This document shows, piece by piece, positions 1 through 5,563 of a stretch of DNA of 5,563 nucleotides (its first letter is position 1; every line of letters starts with the position of its first letter). Position numbers and translations under genes: made by a program. Source of the DNA: Synergistaceae bacterium. GTDB lineage: Bacteria; Synergistota; Synergistia; Synergistales; Synergistaceae. The notes under the pieces are model-generated. The model was not told where the DNA came from. It did no database searches and saw only the letters and a program-made list of their open reading frames with translations. The DNA is taken from assembly GCA_031290815.1 (NCBI GenBank), contig JAISLO010000155.1:1-5563 (forward strand). Direction: 5' to 3'.

Positions 1-1
1 G

Positions 2-1291
2 CTCACCTGGGAAATCAAATTGCGCCCGAACGTGAAGTTCCATGACGGCAGCGCAATGACAGCCGAAGACGTAGCTTATTCTCTCAACCGTGTTATCGCG
101 GAGGAGGATCCCGCCTACGTCACGGCCCATTCCTATCTGCTGGCGAATTTCAGGGAGTTTGAAGTGACGGACGCGCTGACGCTGAAGGCTCATACGTTCA
201 AAAACGAACCGTTGCTTGAACATCTGCTCTCCGACCCAAACGCCGGCGTCACATCGAAAAGCTATGTGGAAAAAGTCGGAATAGACAAAGCTGCCTTGGC
301 GCCCATAACAACCGCTCCTTACAAAGTGACAGAGTTCGAGCCAGGACAGAAAGTGACTATGGAGCGTTTTGACGGCTACTGGGGAGACCGCGCGCCCTTT
401 GCGAAGGTTAGCTATACGTTGATTCCGGAGATCGCCTCCCGTATCACCGCCATAATGACCGGCGAGATGGATATGATAACGAATATTCCTCCGGACCAGG
501 ACAGCGTATTCGAGGGAAATGACAAAATAAAGCTGATCGGAACCGTTTTCCCGATGTATCATATCTATTGTTTCGTCACGAGCAACCCAGTCACTGACAA
601 CGCTAAGCTCCGCAGGGCGCTCGATCTCGCGATAGACCGGCAGGCCATTACCGCTTCCCTTTGGGAGGGCAAGGCGTAGCCGGCGATCGCGTACCAGTTT
701 AAAAATTATGGCGAGACGCTCTACTTCCCGGACAAAGAGGATATTAAATACGACCCCGAAGAGGCCAGGAAACTGTTGGCCGAGTCGGATTACAAAGGAG
801 AATCCGTCCAAATTTACAACGTGTCCAACTATTACACGTATGCCGACTTAGCGGCTCAGGCCGTCATAGACATGTGGAAAAAAATAGGTGTAAAGGGCGA
901 ACTGATCGAAGTTGACAGCTATGCTGCGATCGACAGGAAAAAGGCCGGAATACGCACATGGTCCAACCCGCTTTACTACAACGATCCGATGGGGGTCATC
1001 GAACGCCACTGGTCACCTAAGGGAGAGGTGGCGAATCAAAAAGAGTTCCTGCCGACAGAGGAATACATCGCTCAGTTCGAGACGGCCCGCTACAGCGCAA
1101 ACACCGGCGAACGGGTGAAGGCCCTTAGGTGGATGCTGGACTATTTCCGTTCCGAGACTCCGTTCATCTATCTGTATAAGCCATACGAGTCGATTGCGGT
1201 AAGGCAGGGGATCAATTACCAGATACCATTCAACCTGAGGGCGCATACGCTTGGACTCCGCGGCGGCGAGATAAGTGCGAGCGCTCGATAG
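2..1291 (+). pseudogene. ABC transporter substrate-binding protein, family 5 (DppA/OppA type), 5'-partial, interrupted by an in-frame TAG
   Basis: This is the extracytoplasmic ligand-binding component of a peptide/nickel-type ABC importer (SBP_bac_5). The frame is already open at the left edge, so the signal peptide and roughly the first 90 residues lie outside the window. About 429 codons remain, against 500-540 for the family. Family hallmarks are visible in order: LRPNVKFHDG followed by TAEDVAYSLNRV near the left edge, APYKVTEFEPG and the RFDGYWGD block in the middle, LRRALDLAIDRQAI, then YDPEEARKLLAES. The last two lie on either side of a TAG at 677-679. Codons 680-775 continue in the same frame with normal family sequence, so this is a point nonsense change and not a frameshift. 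The true stop is TAG at 1289-1291, and permease B starts 21 nt later. Ligand cannot be told from sequence. Family assignment is very sure. Pseudogene, sequencing error and readthrough remain open as explanations of the stop. Confidence 0.9.
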
Positions 1292-1312
1292 AGGCGCGCC
1301 GCCGAATAACCG

Positions 1313-2238
1313 ATGATTCGATATTTGCTCAGGCGTCTTGCAATCGGTTTTTTTACGCTCTCGGGGATCGTGGTGCTGGTTTTCTTCTCGTCGAGACTGA
1401 CCGGCAGTCCCATCGAGGCCATGTATCCGGATGGGCTGGAACCAGGACAACTGGAGCTGTTCAACGCAAAATACGGCTTTGATAAAAGTTACGCGGAGCA
1501 GTTTGTCATTTATCTGAAGAATCTGTTCCGCGCGGATTTTGGCGAAAGCATCCGCGAGCGCAGAGACGTAAGGACAATACTGACCACGCGCTCCGTTGAG
1601 ACGTTGAAACTTGGCGTCTGGGCATTCGTGATAAGCGTGACCTGCGGGATTTCCCTCGGTGTATGCATCGCCCTGAACAGAGGAAGCTTCGCCGTTTCGG
1701 TCGTGAATAACGTGATGGCGCTGCTGTTTTCCATACCCAATTTCATCATAGCGATTTTTCTGATGCTGCTGTTCAGTTTCAAGCTGAAGATTCTGCCGAG
1801 TCAAGGCGGGGGGGCGCGCTGCACTACATCATGCCCGTCGCCTGCTTTTCCCTGGGACCGACGATCAGCATCGCGTGGTATGTGAAAAGCGGCATTCTCG
1901 AAACCATTTCACAGAGCTACATCCGAACGGCCGTGGCAAAGGGCCTCGGCAGGATGCGGACCATAACGGGGTATGCGTTCAGAAACGCGCTTATCCCTAT
2001 CATCACTCAGGTCGGCATGGTGATCGTGGATATCATCACGGGCTCCCTGGTAATTGAGACGGTTTTTTCCTGGCCCGGAATAGGCTACACGCTTGTCAAC
2101 GCCGTGCTCGACAGGGATTTTCCGGTAGTACAGGGTATCGTTTTGTTCCTCGCGGCTGTCGTCATCGCTCTCAACTTCGTCCTGGAGATACTATGCATGA
2201 TTGCAGACCCGAGGATCAACAGGGAGGCGGCGGCGTAG
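1313..2238 (+). pseudogene. ABC transporter permease, DppB/OppB type, frameshifted at a G7 run
   Basis: This is the first of two inner-membrane channel subunits of the importer. The N-terminal part (ATG at 1313, MIRYLLRRL) has a membrane segment at about residues 9-29. It is followed by the family's periplasmic region (YGFDKSYAEQF, LFRADFGESI) and further membrane segments near residues 98-121 and 128-158. At 1808-1814 seven G's occur and the family sequence moves from frame 2 to frame 1, resuming as ALHYIMPVACFSLGP. The second part carries the cytoplasmic EAA loop that contacts the ATPase (YIRTAVAKGLG through RNALIP, about 1918-1995), with its conserved Gly present, then the last membrane segments and a TAG at 2236. 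Joined, the product is about 308 residues, the usual DppB size. Unshifted translation adds about 23 foreign residues and stops at 1883-1885. No strong Shine-Dalgarno precedes 1313. The family call is firm; whether the gene makes a full protein is unknown. Confidence 0.88.
2221..2227 (+). promoter_or_regulatory. Ribosome binding site for permease C
   Basis: AGGGAGG lies 12 nt before the ATG at 2240, inside the last codons of permease B. It favours the start at 2240 over ATG codons further upstream in the same frame (for example 2201), which would give an arginine-rich extension untypical of the family. Confidence 0.6.
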
Positions 2239-2239
2239 C

Positions 2240-3088
2240 ATGAGGCTGACAGCGAGAATGCCGGCGGCTATAAAAATTTGCTTCGTCATTCTCGCGGTCA
2301 TTATGTTCTGCGCCGTATTCGCCGCTCAGCTTGCCCCCTACGGACCCGATGACACTCGGCTTTTGGAACGAAACACGCCGCCGACGATATTCAGTGGCGG
2401 AGCGGCGCATATCTTTGGAACTGACGCGCTCGGCCGCGATATCCTCAGCCGGCTGCTGTACGGGACTAGAATCAGCCTGTCAATGGCCGCGGCGGGCCTT
2501 ATCGCGGGCGGGACATGCGGCGTGCTGCTTGGACTGACATCGGGCTATTTCGGAGGGATATGGGACAAAACGGTGCTTGCGCTGGTGAATTTCCAGCAGT
2601 CCATACCCTACATCCTGATCGTGCTGCTGTTGGTGATCGTATTCGGGCGAAGCATACCCGTGCTGATGGTGCTGGTTGGAATGGCGCGCTGGGAGACATA
2701 CGCAAGGCTTTTGAGGAACGTATCGCTGAGCGTTCGGGAGAAGCAGCACGTAGCGGCTGCCGTCACCTACAACGCGTCGTCCTTCCGCATCATTCTCCGT
2801 CACATTCTGCCGGAAGTGAGGTCTCAACTCGTGGTACTTCTCATGCTGAATTTTCCGGCCGTACTATTGCTGGAATCGTCGCTCTCCTTCGTCGGAATCG
2901 GAGTTCAGCCACCCACCGCAACGCTCGGGCGAATGGTGGGAGAGGGACGTATCGCCCTGATGACCTGTCCCTGGGTCGCGGCGGTTCCGACCGTCGCAAT
3001 CGTGGCGCTCTCTTACTGCGTTCAACGCATCGGAGAATGGGCGCGCGACGAGCTGGATGTCCGCATGAATATGGACGGCGCGAGATGA
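2240..3088 (+). CDS. ABC transporter permease, DppC/OppC type
   Basis: This is the second channel subunit of the peptide-type importer, 282 residues, the usual length for the family. The chosen ATG follows the permease B stop by one base (TAGCATG) and is preceded by AGGGAGG. Membrane segment 1 is at about residues 11-32. Then comes the DppC signature FGTDALGRDILSRLLYG at about 59-75 and another membrane segment at about 80-100. The EAA-type loop is KQHVAAAVTYNASSFR to RHILPE, around residues 170-192, and it docks the ATPase. An Asn at residue 178 (codon 2771-2773) sits where the loop normally has a nearly invariant Gly. The C-terminus has the expected ESSLSFVGIGVQPP and GRMVGEGR blocks. The gene overlaps ATPase D by ATGA at 3085-3088, indicating coupled translation. 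It looks intact apart from the loop substitution. Confidence 0.93.
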   Translation: MRLTARMPAAIKICFVILAVIMFCAVFAAQLAPYGPDDTRLLERNTPPTIFSGGAAHIFGTDALGRDILSRLLYGTRISLSMAAAGLIAGGTCGVLLGLTSGYFGGIWDKTVLALVNFQQSIPYILIVLLLVIVFGRSIPVLMVLVGMARWETYARLLRNVSLSVREKQHVAAAVTYNASSFRIILRHILPEVRSQLVVLLMLNFPAVLLLESSLSFVGIGVQPPTATLGRMVGEGRIALMTCPWVAAVPTVAIVALSYCVQRIGEWARDELDVRMNMDGAR

Positions 3089-4059
3089 CGAGTGTTTTGC
3101 GCGTCAGGGATTTGCAGGTGCGTTTCGAGAACAAAGGATACGTGACATGTCCGGTGAAGGGCGTTGACTTGGACTTGTTTTCCGGGGAAACGCTCGCCTT
3201 GGTTGGCGAATCGGGCAGCGGCAAGACAATGACCGCGTACTCGATTATGGGGCTGCTCCGCTCGTGGAACAACCTGGTCAAGCCATGTGTGGACGGGACC
3301 ATCGCCTTTACCGCGAAGGACGGACGGAGCTATGTCCTGAGCGACCTCGACGACGAGCGATATGACGAGGTTCGGGGCAGAGATCTGTCCATCATTTTTC
3401 AGGAGCCGATGACGGCGATGAACCCGGTGACGACGATCGGCCGGCAGCTTGCGGAAACGATAATGGCGCACGAGCCAGTAACGAAGCGTGAGGCGCTCGA
3501 ACGCGCGTTGAAATTGCTTGGCGATGTCGGAATTCCGAATCCGGAGGAGCGGTTGAACGCTTATCCGCATCAATTCTCGGGGGGACAGTTGCAGCGAATA
3601 ATGATAGCGATGGCCATTTCGTGCGATCCAACGTGCCTGATCGCGGACGAACCGACTACGGCCCTTGATGTGGCGGTTCAGGAACAAATTATGAGCCTCA
3701 TAAGCGGCCTGAAGGGAAAAAACAATATGTCCGTGCTTCTCATCACCCACGATCTGGGACTCGTTTCGCAGTACGCGGACAGGGTGTCCGTGATTTATTC
3801 CGGGGTGATTGTGGAGAGCGGTCCAGTCGGCGAAATTTTCGGGCATCCCCTCCATCCCTATACCAGGCTGCTGCTGGAATCCGTACTAACTGACGCGACA
3901 AGGTCAGGAATAAGGCTCAGGACTAAGAAGGATTTCATGTCGGGCGACGGTGCCGAAGGTTTGCTGTTCGACCCGGAGGACAGTCGCCCGGCCAAATTGG
4001 AGAAGATGGGGCACGAGCATTACATGTCGTTAAAATTTACCAGGGAGGCGCGCGCATGA
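3085..4059 (+). CDS. ABC transporter ATP-binding protein, DppD/OppD type
   Basis: This is one of the two cytoplasmic ATPases that power the importer, 324 residues, normal for the family. The ATG at 3085 overlaps the permease C stop (ATGA), and the protein begins MTSVLRVRDLQVRF as family members do; a longer in-frame extension inside permease C is rejected. All nucleotide-binding elements are present: Walker A GESGSGKT (41-48), Q-loop Gln106 in IIFQEPMTAMNP, signature FSGGQ (164-168), Walker B LIADEP (185-190) with catalytic Glu189, D-loop ALD (193-195), and H-loop His222 in LLITHD. The peptide-transporter C-terminal extension begins with HPLHPYTRLLLESV. The tail beyond it lacks the Cys-rich segment that many DppD/OppD proteins carry there. 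This is the only complete ATPase in the window, so with F truncated the transporter would lack its usual second ATPase unless D works as a homodimer or borrows a partner. Confidence 0.95.
   Translation: MTSVLRVRDLQVRFENKGYVTCPVKGVDLDLFSGETLALVGESGSGKTMTAYSIMGLLRSWNNLVKPCVDGTIAFTAKDGRSYVLSDLDDERYDEVRGRDLSIIFQEPMTAMNPVTTIGRQLAETIMAHEPVTKREALERALKLLGDVGIPNPEERLNAYPHQFSGGQLQRIMIAMAISCDPTCLIADEPTTALDVAVQEQIMSLISGLKGKNNMSVLLITHDLGLVSQYADRVSVIYSGVIVESGPVGEIFGHPLHPYTRLLLESVLTDATRSGIRLRTKKDFMSGDGAEGLLFDPEDSRPAKLEKMGHEHYMSLKFTREARA
4042..4048 (+). promoter_or_regulatory. Ribosome binding site for ATPase F
   Basis: AGGGAGG is placed 7 nt before the ATG at 4056, within the end of ATPase D. With the ATGA overlap this gives a well-supported start for the truncated ATPase. 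Confidence 0.7.
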
Positions 4060-4499
4060 GCGGCAAAGAAATACTACGCATCGAGGACGTGAAAGTGAGT
4101 TTCAGCAAAAGATCAAACCTCTTCAGCCGAGGAGGAAAGGGCGTTGTAAAAGCCGTGGACGGTATAAGCCTTAGCATGGACAGCAGGGAGATATACGGAA
4201 TCGTCGGGGAGTCGGGTTCCGGAAAAACGACGCTTGGGCGCGCCGTGATCGGGCTCATACCGATATGCTCGGGCGAGATAACGGTCTTTGACACAAAAAT
4301 CTCGGCAGGCTCGCGTCGCAGGGACCGCCTGTACAGAACCAAGGTGCAGATGATTTTCCAGGATCCGGACAGCTCGCTGAATCCGAACATGAACGTCGGC
4401 AGACTGCTCGCGGAGCCGATTCTCATAAACCGGCTGAGGCCGAAGAAACTTCTGCAAGAACGCCTCGAAGAGCTGCTCGACATGGATGGATGTGTGTGA
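4056..4499 (+). CDS. Truncated ABC transporter ATP-binding protein, DppF/OppF type (N-terminal half only)
   Basis: This is the second ATPase of the peptide-type importer, reduced to 147 residues against about 310-330 for the family. It starts at an ATGA overlap with ATPase D behind AGGGAGG. The N-terminal half is normal: ILRIEDVKVSF, Walker A GESGSGKT (51-58), and Q-loop Gln102 in MIFQDPDSSLNP followed by NMNVGRLLAEP. It reads normally through RLEELLDMDG and then ends CV-stop at 4497-4499. In relatives the sequence would continue from this point to the Ser-Gly-Gly-Gln signature, Walker B, H-loop and C-terminal peptide-transporter extension. All of these are absent, and the phnX coding sequence begins immediately. 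The product should not be able to form a working ATP sandwich. The loss looks like one internal deletion with a breakpoint around 4480-4496, or an assembly join at that point. Confidence 0.88.
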   Translation: MSGKEILRIEDVKVSFSKRSNLFSRGGKGVVKAVDGISLSMDSREIYGIVGESGSGKTTLGRAVIGLIPICSGEITVFDTKISAGSRRRDRLYRTKVQMIFQDPDSSLNPNMNVGRLLAEPILINRLRPKKLLQERLEELLDMDGCV

Positions 4500-5263
4500 A
4501 AATCGAGGCCGTTATTTTTGACTGGGCCGGCACTACTGTGGACTATGGCTGTTTTGCCCCTCTCAACGCCTTTATCGAAGCTTTCAGCGGGGTGGGCGTC
4601 GTTCCGACGCTGGAGGAAACGAGGGCCCCGATGGGCGTTCCGAAAAGAGATCACATCGTAGAGATGCTAAGGGGCGAACGCCTGCGGGGAGAATTCGTAA
4701 AAAGAAACGGACGAGAACCCGGCCAGAGCGACATCGACGAGATTTACGATAAATTTGAGCCTGTCCTGTTCGATCTTCTTACCAGTCACGCCGGACTCCT
4801 GCCTGGCGTAACGGACTGCGCGGAGTTTCTCCGAAGGATTGGTATAGCCATAGGCAGCACGACCGGCTACACCACCGAAATGATGGAAGTCCTCATGCCA
4901 ATAGCCAGTAAGTCGGGCTATTCTCCGGATTCCATGGTCTGTCCCGACGACGTCGAGAAAATGGGAAGACCTTACCCATACATGCTCTGGAAAAATCTGC
5001 AGATTCTCAAAATCAGTGACATCCGCAGGGTCATAAAAGTTGGCGACACCGCTTCGGACATCGCCGAGGGCAAAAACGCCGGCTGTTTCACCGTTGGTGT
5101 TTTGGAAGGTTCCAGCATGCTGGGCCTGTCGCTGGAGGAAGTAAAAGAGATTTCGGAAGAGGAACTGAATTCAAAAAAAGAAATCGCCGCAGGCAAATAC
5201 CGCAACGCCGGAGCGGACGCCATACTGAACGACATCTCCAGACTTCCCGATCTGATCAAATAA
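4490..5263 (+). CDS. phnX: Phosphonoacetaldehyde hydrolase (phosphonatase), HAD superfamily
   Basis: It hydrolyses phosphonoacetaldehyde to acetaldehyde and phosphate, the second step of 2-aminoethylphosphonate breakdown, in the cytoplasm with Mg2+. The 257 residues are about the family length. The phosphonatase-specific HAD motif I is FDWAGTTVDYG, with nucleophile Asp11. The cap-domain Schiff-base lysine is Lys52 in MGVPKRDHI. Motif II is GSTTGYTTEMM at about 122-132, Arg160 lies in MGRPYPYM, and the metal-binding acids are Asp186 and Asp190 in KVGDTASDIAEG. These line up with Asp12, Lys53, Asp186 and Asp190 as recalled for the Bacillus cereus enzyme. The start is ATG at 4490, overlapping the end of the truncated ATPase by 10 nt. 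GTG at 4496 is also plausible: it yields MKIEAVIFDW, typical of the family, and sits 6 nt after GGATGG. No strong Shine-Dalgarno is seen, so translation probably depends on coupling. The gene appears fully intact, unlike the upstream ones. Confidence 0.95.
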   Translation: MCVKIEAVIFDWAGTTVDYGCFAPLNAFIEAFSGVGVVPTLEETRAPMGVPKRDHIVEMLRGERLRGEFVKRNGREPGQSDIDEIYDKFEPVLFDLLTSHAGLLPGVTDCAEFLRRIGIAIGSTTGYTTEMMEVLMPIASKSGYSPDSMVCPDDVEKMGRPYPYMLWKNLQILKISDIRRVIKVGDTASDIAEGKNAGCFTVGVLEGSSMLGLSLEEVKEISEEELNSKKEIAAGKYRNAGADAILNDISRLPDLIK

Positions 5264-5264
5264 A

Positions 5265-5280
5265 GCCCGTTGATACGGGC
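5265..5280 (+). terminator. Stem-loop just after phnX, possible terminator
   Basis: GCCCGT and ACGGGC form a perfect 6-bp, GC-rich stem with a TGAT loop, starting one base after the phnX stop. No T-tract follows (AATGCAGAAT), so it is not a textbook intrinsic terminator. It may instead protect the 3' end or act together with the larger palindrome downstream. Confidence 0.45.
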
Positions 5281-5297
5281 AATGCAGAATCTAAGTA

Positions 5298-5470
5298 TCA
5301 GGCTGTCTCAGGCAAAGAGATGGTGAGCCGGCGAACGAACGCAACGAATCGGCGACCGACATGGATGTCGGCCCGAGCGAATCAGCTCAGGATAGCGCTG
5401 TATGAGCGATCCGATTCGTGGAGTGAGTCGCCGGCTCGCTATCTCGGATTTGTTATCTGAGACAACCCGA
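5298..5470. repeat. Large imperfect inverted repeat with internal hairpins (MITE-like or palindromic intergenic element)
   Basis: The two arms, about 5298-5352 and 5411-5470, are imperfect reverse complements around a 58-nt centre. Matching blocks are GTCTCAG (5305-5311) with CTGAGAC (5457-5463), GAGAT (5317-5321) with ATCTC (5441-5445), GAGCCGGCGA (5325-5334) with TCGCCGGCTC (5428-5437), and ACGAATCGG (5344-5352) with CCGATTCGT (5411-5419). The outer ends GGCTGTCTCAG and CTGAGACAACC resemble terminal inverted repeats of insertion sequences. The centre holds a perfect hairpin, CCGACAT/ATGTCGG (5356-5371), and a weaker pair, GCTCA (5385-5389) with TGAGC (5403-5407). No clear target-site duplication flanks it. 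It could be a non-autonomous mobile element, a structured RNA, or a bidirectional terminator. Copy number elsewhere is unknown from this window. A 46-codon frame (5320-5460) runs across it but is probably incidental. Confidence 0.7.
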
Positions 5471-5486
5471 TGCTCATAAAAATTTT

Positions 5487-5515
5487 TTGCTTTATTCTTT
5501 GCCTGATGATATATT
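5487..5515 (+). promoter_or_regulatory. Candidate sigma-70-type promoter for the gene starting at 5555
   Basis: A -35-like TTGCTT (5487-5492) and a -10 box TATATT (5510-5515, one mismatch to TATAAT) are separated by exactly 17 nt, in an AT-rich stretch unlike the GC-richer surroundings. Transcription would begin near 5521-5523, leaving a leader of about 33 nt before the ATG at 5555. Confidence 0.5.
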
Positions 5516-5538
5516 CGTTGTTGGAATACAAGATGCGT

Positions 5539-5544
5539 GGAGGT
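5539..5544 (+). promoter_or_regulatory. Ribosome binding site for the gene at the right edge
   Basis: GGAGGT lies 10 nt before the ATG at 5555. It favours that start over the ATG at 5533, whose frame is also open to the window end but whose codons would contain this site. Confidence 0.6.
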
Positions 5545-5554
5545 CTGAAAGAAC

Positions 5555-5563
5555 ATGAAAAGA
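5555..5563 (+). CDS. Start of a downstream gene (3'-partial, Met-Lys-Arg only)
   Basis: Only three codons (MKR) lie inside the window. The call rests on the promoter-like boxes and the GGAGGT upstream. A basic start would fit a signal peptide, but nothing can be said about function. It is separated from phnX by the palindromic element and appears to have its own promoter, so it is probably a different transcription unit. Confidence 0.45.

Noticed and set aside
677..679. Pyrrolysine insertion at the TAG
   Set aside because: Family-5 binding proteins are not known pyrrolysine proteins, no pyl genes or insertion element are visible, and TAG is used as an ordinary stop twice in this operon.
1013..1804. 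263-codon minus-strand open frame opposite the binding protein and permease B
   Set aside because: It lies antisense to strong family matches, its Gln/His/Arg-rich sequence resembles no family, and it crosses the 21-nt gap between two real genes.
1780..1830. Programmed -1 frameshift with stimulatory signals, as in dnaX
   Set aside because: The G7 run is present, but I see no convincing upstream Shine-Dalgarno at the right distance and no obvious downstream stem-loop; permease genes are not known to use one. It is kept only as an alternative in the findings.
2515..3084. 190-codon upstream extension of the ATPase D frame
   Set aside because: It overlaps permease C in another frame with no family similarity; the ATGA start at 3085 gives the standard N-terminus and length.
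3022..3855. 277-codon minus-strand open frame opposite ATPase D
   Set aside because: The plus strand has every ABC ATPase motif in order here; the antisense product is His/Arg-rich without recognisable domains.
5308..5556. 82-codon minus-strand open frame in the intergenic region
   Set aside because: It reads through the inverted repeat and the AT-rich promoter stretch, is low-complexity, and has no recognisable domain.
5264..5563. CRISPR array, tRNA or riboswitch in the intergenic region
   Set aside because: There are no regularly spaced direct repeats, no cloverleaf with a tRNA-like acceptor end, and no motif of a known riboswitch class that I recognise.

Overview
The window is most of an Opp/Dpp-type (oligopeptide/dipeptide, nickel-like) ABC importer operon on the + strand, followed by a phosphonatase gene, an intergenic palindromic element and the start of another gene. 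In order: a substrate-binding protein lacking its N-terminus (2-1291), inner-membrane permease B (1313-2238), permease C (2240-3088), ATPase D (3085-4059), the N-terminal half of ATPase F (4056-4499), and phosphonoacetaldehyde hydrolase PhnX (4490-5263). The non-coding stretch 5264-5554 holds a stem-loop, an imperfect inverted repeat of about 173 nt, and a promoter with a ribosome binding site for a gene starting at 5555.

The genes are packed as in a working operon. The B and C frames are one base apart (TAGCATG), C/D and D/F overlap by ATGA, and F/phnX overlap by 10 nt. Yet three of the five transporter genes carry a lesion. The binding protein has an in-frame TAG at 677-679. Permease B changes frame at a run of seven G (1808-1814). 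ATPase F stops after its Q-loop, so it lacks the ABC signature, Walker B and H-loop, and runs straight into phnX. Permease C and ATPase D are full length, and PhnX keeps all its expected catalytic residues. Either the transporter is decaying recently while phnX is kept, or some lesions are sequence or assembly errors. The sequence alone cannot decide this.

If intact, the binding protein would deliver a ligand to the B/C channel, the two ATPases would drive import, and PhnX would split phosphonoacetaldehyde into acetaldehyde and phosphate. That the transporter carries a phosphonate-related ligand is only an inference from the neighbourhood. No 2-aminoethylphosphonate transaminase (PhnW) is visible.

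The organism is a bacterium of moderate to slightly high GC, with frequent AGG (Arg) and ATA (Ile) codons and purine-rich Shine-Dalgarno sites. The overall feel is of Synergistota or a Clostridia-like anaerobe, but this is an impression and not a demonstrated assignment. I saw no tRNA, rRNA, CRISPR array or intact transposase.
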